From: Microglena sp. YARC
Taxonomy: Eukaryota; Chlorophyta; Chlorophyceae; Chlamydomonadales; Chlamydomonadaceae
Length of the DNA: 64,000 nt
Direction: 5' to 3'
Assembly: GCA_022414725.1 (NCBI GenBank)
Contig: CM039462.1
Coordinates: 34,500,931 to 34,564,930, forward strand
Shown: positions 54,053-64,000 of the stretch, piece by piece
Position numbering within the stretch: position 1 is the stretch's first letter
Layout: each line of letters starts with the position of its first letter
Notes under the pieces: generated by a model
Seen by the model: the letters and a program-made list of their open reading frames with translations, nothing else
What the model was told of the DNA's origin: nothing
Databases searched by the model: none
Position numbers and translations under genes: made by a program

Positions 54053-54319
54053 TTAGCCCTCCTTCTTATCTCCAGCCACTGCATCCTTGGCTTTTTTTGC
54101 TGCTCCAGTTACCGCATCCTTGACGTTTTGGGCTGCTTCCCCGGCTGTTGTATTTTCTACATCAGCAGCTGCTGACTTGCCAGCTCTCTCTGTTTTTTTG
54201 ACAGCTTCCTTGGGGGATGTATCAGCCACTTTCTCGGCGGTCTCTTCAACCTCATCAGGAAGTGCCCTGGTAACTGTCCCTGCGTACACATGAGTGTGGT
54301 GAGGTGAGGAGTTGCGCAC
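54053..54319 (-). CDS. LEA-like Ala/Lys/Glu-rich helical protein (copy B)
   Basis: 88 residues, colinear with 10206-10472 with about a dozen substitutions and no indel. Changes keep helix-forming, charged residues (DDVKETAEK to DEVEETAEK; AAKGVKDAVSG to AAKKAKDAVAG), which argues for past selection on the protein. TGTGTACGCAG|GG in front of residue 14 is a strong 3' splice site, so the true N-terminus may be spliced in. Confidence 0.58.
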   Translation of the reverse strand: MRNSSPHHTHVYAGTVTRALPDEVEETAEKVADTSPKEAVKKTERAGKSAAADVENTTAGEAAQNVKDAVTGAAKKAKDAVAGDKKEG

Positions 54320-54394
54320 TCAGACAGTGTGTTCCAGGCACAGAATAATGTTGAGGAAGAGATTGACCTGGGCATGTCATTAAACTGTCAACCC

Positions 54395-54551
54395 CAGGGT
54401 ACTACTTCTTGCCAAATTGGCCAGCGTTTTAGTGCAAGAAGCGCAAAAACTGCGCGTTGCGCCCATCGAGGGTTGAAAAACTGCGAGTTTCGCGCAGATG
54501 GAGGGGCTCAAAAAGGCAGCAAGAAGGCTGTCGCGCGCGCTTAGCACCCTG
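54395..54551. mobile_element. hAT-like MITE, copy B
   Basis: 157 bp, ends CAGGGTACTACTTC and GCACCCTG. It is orthologous to the copy A element at 10545, so the insertion predates the segment duplication. The left flank has diverged (GTCAACCC against GTCTACTC). Confidence 0.85.
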
Positions 54552-54981
54552 GTCTACTCCCCTGTGATTGAATTATATACTTAGGAGTAGTGACCGCCAA
54601 ATCATATGATGTTGACCAAAGGCGAGTATGATATCATATGATTTCACACAAATTGCATCATATGATGTTGTATAGAAATCGTAATTTTTGCCTAGTCAGA
54701 CTGCCTGCTTCATATGATACCATATGATGACATGATATCATATATCATTTGCTGTACCCTCAGGAGTGTAGCATGGTTGCGTTTATGCTACCCATGTTTA
54801 CTCCGCCTGCAGTCCTGATAGACCATATCATCCAACAAAAAGAGTAAGGGACTGCTGAGGTGTCAATGGGAGTGCCTACGGTTGGTTCTCTTTATCACCA
54901 AGCTACCACATGTAACCCAAGTGACACAAATAAAACTAGCCACTAAATTCAGTAAAACCACCAAAAGCGATTAGCTACCAT

Positions 54982-55177
54982 ACATAGATTTTCTTTTCGG
55001 CTACAAGCAGCAGCTTATAGGCAACTCCTCAGGAGGGCTATTCGGCACAAATAAAAGCAAGCTAACGGAACTAGCATAATTAGCTTTCTAGCACTACTAC
55101 AATCGCGAGACGTAGGTCTGTGGCTGGCACATGGAGCTGCCTAGAAGCTGCTGCTAGTAGCCAAAAATAAAAGCTGT
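54982..55177. mobile_element. MITE with GCTACCAT target duplication, copy B
   Basis: Same insertion as 11363-11559, with GCTACCAT at 54974-54981 and 55178-55185. Confidence 0.85.
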
Positions 55178-55859
55178 GCTACCATGTGAGAATGACCTTT
55201 TAGAAAAAAGTGATCACCAACAGAATGATCAACTAAGCTTTTAGAAACAAAAAATTATCATCTACCATATGATAATGATTGACTGATCTTTTAGATACAT
55301 GCTAGAACTTTCTATCCATTTTTTAAGTAGCTATCTAGTTTTTGATGTGAGCCCTATGGTAGCTCACAGCTTACATTATCCAACTAGCACTTCAACCCAG
55401 GTTATGTTCTTCGTGTTTCAATTCGTTGGGTTCCAATTGATCTAGTGTTTGCTTTAACCAGCCCGCCCTGATAATGTGTAACTTATTTAGATTACACGAG
55501 GTTGGGCAGGTCCCTTTGGCCTATCTGGCTACCCCTGGACATACATTTGGCTATCCCTTGACACACATACACAGCTGGAGGTACAAAACTCAAGAGAGCA
55601 TAAGTCTCAGCCAAATGCATTATGTAGTCATATAGCATGTATTATATGTATGATTGTATCTGTTCACTTGTTAGCCCGACACAGATTGGCACATGGTACT
55701 CAAGATACGTGTTCCTTGCAGTACTTAGGCCAATTGAATTGTACCGGAATTTCAAGCCTTCTTGCTAGCGATATGCTGATGATGGCTACGTACATTACCC
55801 TGGTGAACTACTTCCACACAATGAAAGCTGCATGCACTGTCCAATAACAGTCGAACCGA

Positions 55860-56140
55860 GAGGTGCAAAATACATACAGTATGTTTGACCCTGCATAACA
55901 AACATTATATATTTATTTTCGTCCCTGCAAACAGAGGGGTGCAATATACACAACAGTATGTTGGACCCTGAATAACATGCATTATATTCGCCCCTGCAAA
56001 CAGAGAGGTGCAATATACATACAATATGTTGGAGCCTGAATAACATGCATTATATTCGCCCCTGCAAACCGAAAGGTGCGAAATACATACAGTATGTTGG
56101 ACCCTGCATAACAAACATTATATTCGTCCATGCATTAAAT
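55860..56140. repeat. Tandem repeat, ~60 bp units
   Basis: Four to five copies of GAGAGGTGCAATATACATAC with GTTGGACCCTGAATAACATG. Copy A (12240-12410) has only two to three units. The array expanded in copy B; it is non-coding. Confidence 0.85.
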
Positions 56141-56496
56141 GCTGTTTATTGGACCCTGCATTTGTAAGGAGCTTCAGTGCTGAGAGAGGCTGCATACAGG
56201 CAATATTGGGGCCCAGGCAGCCAGGAGAGGCATTTTGTGACCTAATATAGTCGAAATTGTTTCCCGCACCTGTTGGGACATTGAAGGCGCAGCGTGGTAC
56301 GGGACTCCCGCACATCCTGGGACGGACTTGAACTACCTTGGCAGCCTGCATTGAAGAATGATATGGGGTTTTAGCACTTGCTTGAATGTTGGAGTGAGTT
56401 AGATATTTCATATTTGGCAACTTAATTACCGGGAGTGGAAGCATGACTGATAATTAATATACATTGTTGCCCTCTATCTAGCTACGGGCTACCACA

Positions 56497-56675
56497 CCAA
56501 ATCGCTTAAACGACGAGGGAGGGGGTTCGATCCCCCCAACAGTCACCCCTGGCGTTGCAGGTCGTTGTCGACCGCGATGGTAGCTTGTCCAGTCCAGGTG
56601 GTAGACCGTTGTCTGCCCGCTTACGACGGGTTCCCTGAATACCACGCATACAAGGCGTTATCATTACGGGGTACT
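56497..56675 (+). mobile_element. SINE copy 2
   Basis: Orthologous to 12776-12954. The T-arm-like GGGGGTTCGATCCCCCC (56521-56537) is perfect here and contains the B-box core GGTTCGATCCC. It ends with the LINE-type hairpin tail (56643-56657). Confidence 0.82.
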
Positions 56676-57114
56676 ACAGGAGTGCAGACCAGTATATCAA
56701 TCCAATAACTCACACCTCAGGTGGAAGCAGGAATCCTGAAGATACATAATGGTCCAGTATCAATTGTGGATGAGTGGAAGAATAATGAACTGGTGTTCAC
56801 CTAGAGCTTGCGATCGTACATTCTATATACGGTAGGCGGGGACTTTTAGGGAAATGCTTATATATAGCTCACTTCTCCCTGGTTTTCCAACAAGCTGTTT
56901 TGAAAATGTCTCACCCCCATGAGGCAACTGCTTATAAAAACTCAGAAGAAAAAACAAATGTGTTGATGGGTTATGAAGGTCTGGGATATAGGAACGGAAT
57001 ATTATTCTAGCTCTTGACACTTTGTATAGTTGATCTTCTGCTGCCTGGACCCTTCTGAGCTGCCTCGTTCAAAAACAGTTTAAAACAAGTTATATGCAAA
57101 GAAATTGACGAGAG

Positions 57115-57310
57115 TGTTCGCGACGAAGCGACAGGTGGCAACAGAAGCGAGTTAGTGACGAGACCGTTGGCTGGCGTGCCAGGCTTCAATATTTCGGTCG
57201 GTCGGTCGCGGTCGGTCGGACGGACAAATGGGTACCCCGGGTACCCCCCGGGCGGGTAACCCTGGGGGCTCCTGCCCTCTTGAAGAGGGGGCTCCGCCCA
57301 AAAGAGGCAT
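57115..57310. repeat. Dispersed GACAGGTGGCAAC repeat, copy 3
   Basis: Orthologous to 13395-13575, with extra CCCTCTTGAAGAGGGGGCTC near 57272 that is shared with 42.3 and 63.9 kb. Confidence 0.75.
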
Positions 57311-58504
57311 GATCTAAGAAAAAAACTCAGAAACTTAGCAACTCCGAGGATTTGCAGCAATTTGCCCTGTCCCTGCTGCAACGCTAGGAGCCGGGGGACC
57401 AAGGAACCAGAAACCGAGCTGGATGATTCGGATACTTGGTTTCTCCTCCCGTTACTGAAGGGACACTGGGTTTGCATACTGCAATATCGCATATCCCAGT
57501 GCGATTTACTTGAAGGGGGAGCACCGAAAAACTGAGCACATGCTAACGCTGTCGCGATTTTTCTGTCCCACCTCTAGAGACAGCCTAATCTAGGTTCATA
57601 TTATCCGAAGATGCGTCCACGTCCCTCCCTACCGACCCACCTTCATTCCATGCGCCCGAGACTCCAATCCGGCCAAACCTTTTCTGAGCATGTTGCGCGT
57701 GGTGTAATACTTACGATAACGAGTGACGATAAAGAAACACGAGGGTTATGGAGCATATCGTCAAATGCCCCGATAAATAGCCCTGATAAATAAGGGTACA
57801 GTAAAAGGAGTAAGGGTTTGCTAAGGTTGATTTCCAGGGTTGTTTCTAGGGTTGTTTCCGAGGTTGTTTCCTCGTAGCTACAGGCTTCAATATCTGTGTA
57901 AAATATCTGAAAGTGGTAAAAACTGAGATTTCACAAAAATTTCACAACCCGACGGATCCACAGAACAGAGCATCCGCGACAAGGGTGCAGTCAGAGGTTA
58001 CCCCCATGGGTGATCTATCCGAATCTATCTGATCATATGTCTGCAGACCCCTCGGTCTGGCAGGGACCGACCAATCCGTTGCCTAGTCAACGTCCAATCA
58101 GATCTGAGATCTACGATAGCCTTCTGACAAGCACAACCCTCGTACTGCAATAGCATTCGCTTATCGCGTTTCTCATTTATTAATATTTACCTCCTCCGGG
58201 GGGGAACGAAACCCGGGGCTTGGGGAAAAACTCTTCTGTCCACTTCGTTGCCGACTGAGATATTCAAGATATTGACACCGAAGTGACGTTCTGCACTTCG
58301 ACCTATCTTCCGGGGTCATCGAGGTTTACCCAAGCCCTGGGTTCGTTTGTCGAGGAGGTCAAGATAAATGAAAACCGTGAGATCATAACTCAGTGTTAAC
58401 TCACCTATTTCCCGAACAGCGCAGCCGCACACGCTATTCCAGAACAGTTGTTGCCTGATTGGATTCTCAGGAGTAAAATGGAGGTAGGTGCGAAGGGATG
58501 TGGG

Positions 58505-58785
58505 CGTTACTTAGGACCTTCGGACCTTCAGTAAATCTGTCCCTAGATCTGGGGCAGAAAAATCGCAACAGGAACGGGAGGAGTACCCGGTATATAGGGT
58601 ACAAATACCCGGCTCGATTTCTGGTTCTTTGATTGCTGGTTCTTTAGTTTGATTCCTCGGAAATTAGTTGTATCTGAGTTTCTTCCTCTAACCATGCCTA
58701 CCTGGTATTTCCCCACTGCCACTGCCTTTTGCTCGGTTCACCGTCTTCGTAACCAAGCCTCACCCGTTAGCATAGGGGCACCGGG
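58505..58785. mobile_element. Unclassified ~280 bp insertion specific to copy B
   Basis: Copy A reads GTGGGAGTGCCTTTAGTTAG where copy B has this extra piece. It contains ACCCGGTATATAGGGTAC and CTGGTTCTTTGATTGCTGGT. No terminal repeats or clear target duplication were recognised. Confidence 0.5.
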
Positions 58786-59124
58786 TTAGTTGTGTAGCGT
58801 TTTATTTGAGTACCGACACGAGGCAGCTCATAGCAGGGGCCATAGGGGCCAACCCGCAGAAGTGCCGAACTACCCTGTAGAAAGTGTATGGAAGGCTGGG
58901 TGGATGTCCTGCCTCTAGCTTGCGGGCCATTCTTAATCCTCACCACTCGTTTTTTTACAGCTGAGCTGTACATGTACTCGGTGGCCTCAGGGGGTTGGGT
59001 ACCGGTAGACATTATAAATAAATGTTGTTGGAGGACCATTATTATGAAGTGAGATATAAGCATTTCCCTAATCATCCCCGCATGTTGGAGTGGAATTAAC
59101 TATGGTTAAATATGCTTTAGGTTC

Positions 59125-59407
59125 TATCAGCATGAATAGCGGTGCTCTCACTTGTTTTATGTCTTGGCGACTTCTTATGTACCTCCTTAGAACTATCGGC
59201 TCTGCCTTTACTGTGACAGCTACCTGTTGCCTGCGTCACCGGTCAGCCTGTACCCTGTTGGGTTACAGGCTGCCGCTCCTTCCTCCACTGGTGCCCCTTG
59301 ATGGGTCTCCTGTGCTTGTAACGTTATTCTCGTCTCCGTGTATAGATTGGCGCGTCTGCTTCACGCAAGCATCTCTGTCCACTCTCTGGAGTGTATCCAA
59401 GCTGATA
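59125..59407 (+). mobile_element. Solo LTR related to LTR element 1
   Basis: 283 bp, TATCAGC...GCTGATA, ~85-90% similar to the LTRs at 28984 and 32954. The target duplication GGTTC is at 59120-59124 and 59408-59412. Copy A has the single GGTTC (15552-15556), the empty site. Confidence 0.93.
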
Positions 59408-59732
59408 GGTTCACACCAGTTATGTATCCATACTCTAGTCCGGTTTAAATGCTGTACCATTATTTGTTATCTTTAGGATTCCAGGTTACATCTGAGGTGT
59501 AAGTTACTCCAATGATATATATACCGGTGTACACTCCTGTGGCAGCCCTTATCTAGATAGAGGGCAGCAACAATTTATATTCATTTGAAGTCATGCTTCC
59601 ACTAATCATACACTGTGGCAGACACTCATACTGTGCTGGAAAATCAAACCCTTCAGTATGAAGTCGCCAAATATAAAATATCTAAGTCATACCATCATTG
59701 GATAAAATGCTAAAAAAAACTCTCATTCATTA

Positions 59733-59945
59733 ATGGAGAACGCAGCAAAGAAAGGTACCGAGGCAGTTACCGATACCGGCAAGTCAGCAGCTGATGCGGT
59801 AGGAAATACCGGCAAGTCAGCTGCTGATATGGTATCAAATGCTGCCACATCAACCAAGGAAACCGTCAAGGAAGTCCCCGGGGCGGTAGGCGGAGCAGCG
59901 ACAAAAGCCAAGAATGTAGTGACTGGAAATGAGAATGAGGGATAA
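59733..59945 (+). CDS. LEA-like small protein on the right arm (copy B)
   Basis: 70 residues, MENAAKKGTEAVTDTGKSAA ... GNENEG. Two near-identical NTGKSAAD(A/M)V units lie in the N-terminal half. It is Ala/Lys/Thr-rich with no Cys, Trp or Tyr and is predicted amphipathic helix or disordered. It faces away from the related minus-strand gene at 54053 on the other arm; the two share 3' flanks (GAGCCCCACCACCCC). The copy A counterpart is frameshifted. Confidence 0.55.
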   Translation: MENAAKKGTEAVTDTGKSAADAVGNTGKSAADMVSNAATSTKETVKEVPGAVGGAATKAKNVVTGNENEG

Positions 59946-60639
59946 AAGGATCAGGGGTCACACTGCCCGCCACAGGACAAACCCGAGGCCACTCAGGACC
60001 CTGACAACTCATGAGCCCCACCACCCCCAGCCCCCTAGAAGGCACTGGTTAGGGATTAGGGTGGAGTGCTACCTTCCTGGATGCATGTGGTCTCGTTCAC
60101 ATAGCCCTGCCTATATATATGTGGATATATCCAGGATATATCAACATATTCATTTGGTCATATGGACATATCCACTTGAAGGCTCACTCCCTTAGTTTGC
60201 TCTAATGGGCCTAGAGCACCACTGGCTATTGTACAATGAACACTTGCACTGTTGTTACCGGTAGTTGCAGCATTATAGCACGTTGCTCAGCACGTCACGT
60301 GCTCTTCAGATATGTCGTACTTTCCAACGTCATGCATGCCGAGTTGATATGAGTTGTCTGTATATCGGAGTTATTATAGCTCATGAGTTTATATGAGTTG
60401 TCTGTACATCGGAGTTATTATAGCTCATGCCGATCTGTATATATCATGAGTATATATGTACTTCTGATTCCTCTGTAACTATCTTCCGACCTCATCACTA
60501 TAAGCCGGTACCATATCTGGTCTAGCTTCTTGCTCTCCTTTCTCGCAGCTTTCGCATTATTTGCTTTTGGCATCCAAGCGTCCAGGGAGCAGCCTTGAGT
60601 GGCTGGACACGCAGGCTGATTCATATGAGTTTGTATGTG

Positions 60640-60785
60640 GGGGGGGTTGGGGTGTGGGGGGGGGAGTGTGTGTGGTGGGTGGGCGGTGCTGTGCCACTAG
60701 GCGCTGTTTTGTGTACCGTACGGGCTCCCACTTTTGTGTGGGGTGGGGTGGGGGTGGGGGTGGGGTGGGGGGTGGGGGGAGATAG
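60640..60785 (+). repeat. G-rich low-complexity stretch, copy B only
   Basis: Runs of four to nine G separated by T (GTGGGGGGGGTTGGGGTGTG). It has strong G-quadruplex potential and replaces unrelated sequence of copy A (27583-27870). Confidence 0.8.
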
Positions 60786-62272
60786 GGTTCCTGCCGGTTG
60801 GGTCTCAGAGCTCTAGCCCTAGGACTCTAATACTACAAGATTTTGTCGATTTGAAAGCTGCTACAAATATCCCCCAATAGAAAGAGTGAAGCCAGGGTAA
60901 TGTCCTTACATTTCTGGGGTCCAACCATTGAACCATAAGATACCGTCGCATCACCATGATCATATTTTGGGACATTCATGTGTCGTGATGTTCATAAGCC
61001 CACCTTGCTTGACTCTGTCAGGCTGCGAGCACGTTTGAAGTCCAGTAGGGCACCAGGGAAAATGTTATTACTGTTCAGTGTCCAAATGACGAATACGGAA
61101 ATTTTTACAAGTTGTTCATTAATTGATTTACAGGTTAATACAGCTAGCAGATATACAGGTACATCATCATCATCATCATCATTAGTGACTGCCCAATTTC
61201 CTCAGGCGATTCCCACTTTCCCGATAGCATGCCTCAAGAAACCATCGCATCCTCACATTTCAGCCACACGAACAATTTGACCAAACAATATCCTGGTCAA
61301 TATATTTGTACTGCCATGCTGGAGATTTGCGAGGAGCCAAATTGCTGGCAGAATTTATGTAACCAAGTTCCACCCACAAAAAACAAGTGCATGAAAGCCT
61401 GGCAATGCATGCAAAGTAGGGTAAGACATACCGGTCGGTATTGTGGCATTACAATGTTTTAGGTCGGTGTACCAGTCCCAAAATCAACCGTCGGTTTGCT
61501 GCTGCATTGCTGACGCAGTCCAGGGAAAGCCAATTAGGATAAAGGGACTTGCCCAGCCTTGAATAATCAAGAAAACTCCGGACCACCAAGAGGGGGTCTT
61601 TGTGTGTTTTACAGTCCATCCGGTAAATGCATACCGGTAGCCAAATAGGCTAAACAGACTTGCCCAACCTCAATATTGGGACGGGCTTTATACAAAACAA
61701 GCACTGGTTAACTGAACCCCGTCAAATCGTAAACAACGGGGGCCCGGAATTCGTACTATACAGATAATACTCGAGAAAACTCTGGACTACCAGGAGTGGG
61801 TATACATACTAACAAGCATCCCTAGATATCTTGCCTCCCAGGCAAGGTGCTCTCGATTATATTGAATTTGATTGTTAAATAATTTTCCAGCCAACTCTGG
61901 TCTGCTCACCGCCTTCCAATTCCAATTCCCCCCGTGGGACAGTAACAGAAACCAGCGAGCTTAGTTAGCGGATAAGGCAGTTTGCAGACTTGTCCAGGTG
62001 GCGTCACATGTGGCCTCACACGTCTAGGTGGCCTCACATGTCTGCCGCCGAAGCTAAGGCGATCAAGTTGAAGGTGTCACTCTGACTCCTGCACAATCCA
62101 CCAATAACTCAATACGAGTTATAAGCTAAGGTACTCCATTCCGTTCCATTTCATCAAATTATACCACATTATGACAATGCAATCATCATTATCATCATCC
62201 TTTATTTGCTCATCGTCATCATCATCACCACCACATCACATACATACTATACATAAAATAAGAAAACATAAA

Positions 62273-62274
<2 letters not shown>

Positions 62275-62319
<45 letters not shown>
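62275..62319. repeat. (CT)n microsatellite, copy B
   Basis: About 22 CT units where copy A (38450) has about 15. Confidence 0.95.
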
Positions 62320-62322
<3 letters not shown>

Positions 62323-62639
62323 GTCTATCTCATACATGCAATTATACACCTAACTGACACGAAAATGTATCGTTTCTAAAATCTGACGGTCTTTTTGAGG
62401 GGGCTTAATATAATTTGACGTTTTATCCAGAGTAATATAATTTGACCGTACACATTTGACGGTTTAATGTTTTGATAAAATCTATGAATGCAACTAAATG
62501 TTTCTACTTGGAAATGTTACGCTGGTTCATGGACTGTTCTAAATAGCACAATACAGCCTTGTGATAACATTGTGTACTGGTACTCAGGAGTGCGGCATAG
62601 GTTCATACTTCCCATACCGTATTTATTCTGCCTGCAAAA

Positions 62640-62799
62640 ACTTATATACTGGTGGATCTATGCTGATGCTAGGCGAAACCGACTTGGGGTTGGGAAGGCA
62701 GCAAAAAATGTTGGGATCGTGGCTCACCATTCATCCAACGTGAAGGATGACTGCCTAGTAAAGTTGGACTACTTCGAGGCGGATGATGATGACAAGTAA
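62640..62799 (+). CDS. Possible terminal exon, unknown protein
   Basis: An open frame ends GKAAKNVGIVAHHSSNVKDD...EADDDDK with an acidic tail and a TAA. It starts where copy A and copy B diverge (62633). A candidate acceptor is GATGCTAG near 62670. The codon content looks protein-like, but no family is recognised. Confidence 0.3.
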
Positions 62800-62814
62800 T
62801 CCGTAGTTCTCACG

Positions 62815-63030
62815 TAGCCAACTCCGAGCAGCAGATGTCCATAGAAATGACAACTACTTCCGAGATGGGGTGCAGCTTCTAGGCAGCTCCCCTGGCTGGC
62901 TATTCAGCCTAACCCAAAGCAAGCTAGTGCACCTCGAAGCTAGCGTAATTAAACTTCTTTCACCACTAAAATCCTAGGACATAGCCCAGTGGCGGGCTCA
63001 GAGCTGCCTAGAAGCTGCTTCTCGTAGCTG
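62815..63030 (+). mobile_element. MITE of the AGCAGCTTCT family
   Basis: It contains GCAGCTTCTAGGCAGCTCCC (62870) and ends GAGCTGCCTAGAAGCTGCTT / CTCGTAGC. These are inverted repeats, with ~110 bp between. Confidence 0.8.
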
Positions 63031-63354
63031 TTCCTGGTGATTCAGACATAGTGTTAGTACACTACCTCTGCTGGCCAAGCCCACCATGTTTGGGCACAAT
63101 TTTGATTGGGCAATAGGCCATGGGCCAGTTCCGTGTTATGCTGGTTCCGCGTTACAAATGCTTTGTTATCCAGATTGGCTCCCATCAAAATCCGGCTCAA
63201 TTGCTAGCTTAGTTATTCAATCACATACTTGATTCCATTTTCAAAAGTTGAGTTGGGCAGAACAAAATCTGAAATCTAACATACTAATATTAGTTAATAT
63301 TAATACTAGTTAAGATAGGTTTTTTTCCAGGCTAATATTAGATGCCGATCCCTA
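63031..63354. other. No gene seen
   Basis: AT-rich with TTAATATTAATACTAGTTAA near 63293. No motif was recognised. Confidence 0.5.
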
Positions 63355-64000
63355 CAAATGAGTCACAATGCAGACACACACTCAGACACACACCGACTTG
63401 ACGGGTCAATACCTCGAAGTACAGTTCAAATTCCTCAAACTTGAACCTGTGTACGCCCTATCTAACAAAAAAATGCAACTTCTGAATTGTAACATATACC
63501 GGTGTACTACATTTGATTAGGCAGGAAAAACATGGTGAGCTGTGTGAACCTAACAAAGCAGAGTGATTCCTGAGGTACTGGCATATACACGTTCACACAC
63601 ACACACACACAAAATAAAGCAAGGACCTGCGTACCCGTACACCCTATCTAACACAAAAACTGCAACTTCTGGATTGTAACATATACCGGTATATTACATT
63701 TGATTAGGCAGGACAAGTTATACGGAGCGTGGCAAACGATGTTAACAATTGGCTGAGAGGTGTTCCCGACGGAGCGACAGGTGGCAACGGAAGCGAGTTA
63801 GTTACGAGACCGTTGGCTGATGTGTCAGGCTTCATCTTGGTCAGACGGTCGGTTGGACGGTCGCACAGACGGACAAATGGGTAACCCTGAGTGCTCCCTC
63901 CCCCTTGAAGAGGGGGCTCCGCCCAAAAACACGGTGAGCCATGTGAGTCTAACTAAGCAGAGTGATTCCTGAGGGGCTAACATGTACACGTTCACACACA
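63355..64000. repeat. Duplicated block, partner of 41755-42412, running off the window
   Basis: It matches almost base for base to the window end, including the GACAGGTGGCAAC repeat at 63775-63925 and AC microsatellites. Confidence 0.9.

Larger units (their letters stand above)
52918..62633. repeat. Segmental duplication copy B
   Basis: Partner of copy A (9055-38797). It lacks the LINE, MITE D, LTR elements 1 and 2 and the outer compound insertion. It has a solo LTR at 59125-59407 and a ~280 bp insertion near 58505-58785. It begins with the same 360 bp repeat as 480-840 and 9055-9420. Confidence 0.92.

Noticed and set aside
56463..56545. Functional tRNA around the perfect B-box at 56.52 kb
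   Set aside because: A Leu-like CTTAAAC loop and a partial acceptor can be imagined, but the stems mismatch and the unit is repeated and ends in a LINE tail, so it is a SINE.

Overview
The window reads as nuclear DNA of a eukaryote with a repeat-dominated genome. There are GT-AG introns, fragments of two conserved eukaryotic genes (a ubiquitin C-terminal hydrolase and the end of a casein kinase 2 alpha gene), a full-length LINE, copia-like LTR elements, hAT-like MITEs and a SINE. There are no operons and no prokaryotic genes. The LINE combines an AP-like endonuclease, RT, RNase H, a restriction-like endonuclease and a cysteine-protease-like domain. That set is known from Dualen/RandI elements, first described in Chlamydomonas, so a green alga or other protist is likely. 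The species cannot be named from sequence alone.

Layout. 1-0.84 kb: pieces of repeats that recur at 9 kb and 53 kb. 0.9-7.6 kb: a head-to-tail array of ~1.35 kb units, each holding nested ~295 bp monomers. 7.9-8.6 kb: a small gene with zinc-finger and PCNA-binding motifs whose 3' end is formed by a MITE. 9.06-38.8 kb (copy A) and 52.9-62.6 kb (copy B) are two copies of one ~9-10 kb segment. Copy A has been inflated by a 10.8 kb LINE (15660-26454), a hAT-like MITE with an LTR element inside it (28974-33445), and a further insertion carrying a second LTR element (33.74-38.43 kb). Copy B has a solo LTR and a ~280 bp insertion instead. Each copy serves as the empty site for most insertions in the other. 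Inside the segment two small LEA-like, Ala/Lys-rich genes lie divergently on the arms of a diverged inverted repeat.

40.6-48.2 kb holds a decayed UCH-family (peptidase C12) gene on the minus strand. Its introns are largely built of tandem repeats, and every array contains a partial copy of the adjacent exon together with its splice junction. 48.6-50.7 kb runs the other way, with a possible first exon and C-terminal pieces of a CK2 alpha-like gene, again with duplicated exon halves. 50.7-52.4 kb and 62.6-64 kb are MITEs, SINE-like pieces and another duplicated block.

The main observations are the exon-junction arrays in the UCH locus, the dual-endonuclease LINE with a duplicated Josephin-like domain, a SINE that shares the LINE's 3' hairpin tail, and a stack of nested insertions whose target duplications and empty sites can all be read in this window. 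All homology calls were made by eye from motifs; no database search was run.
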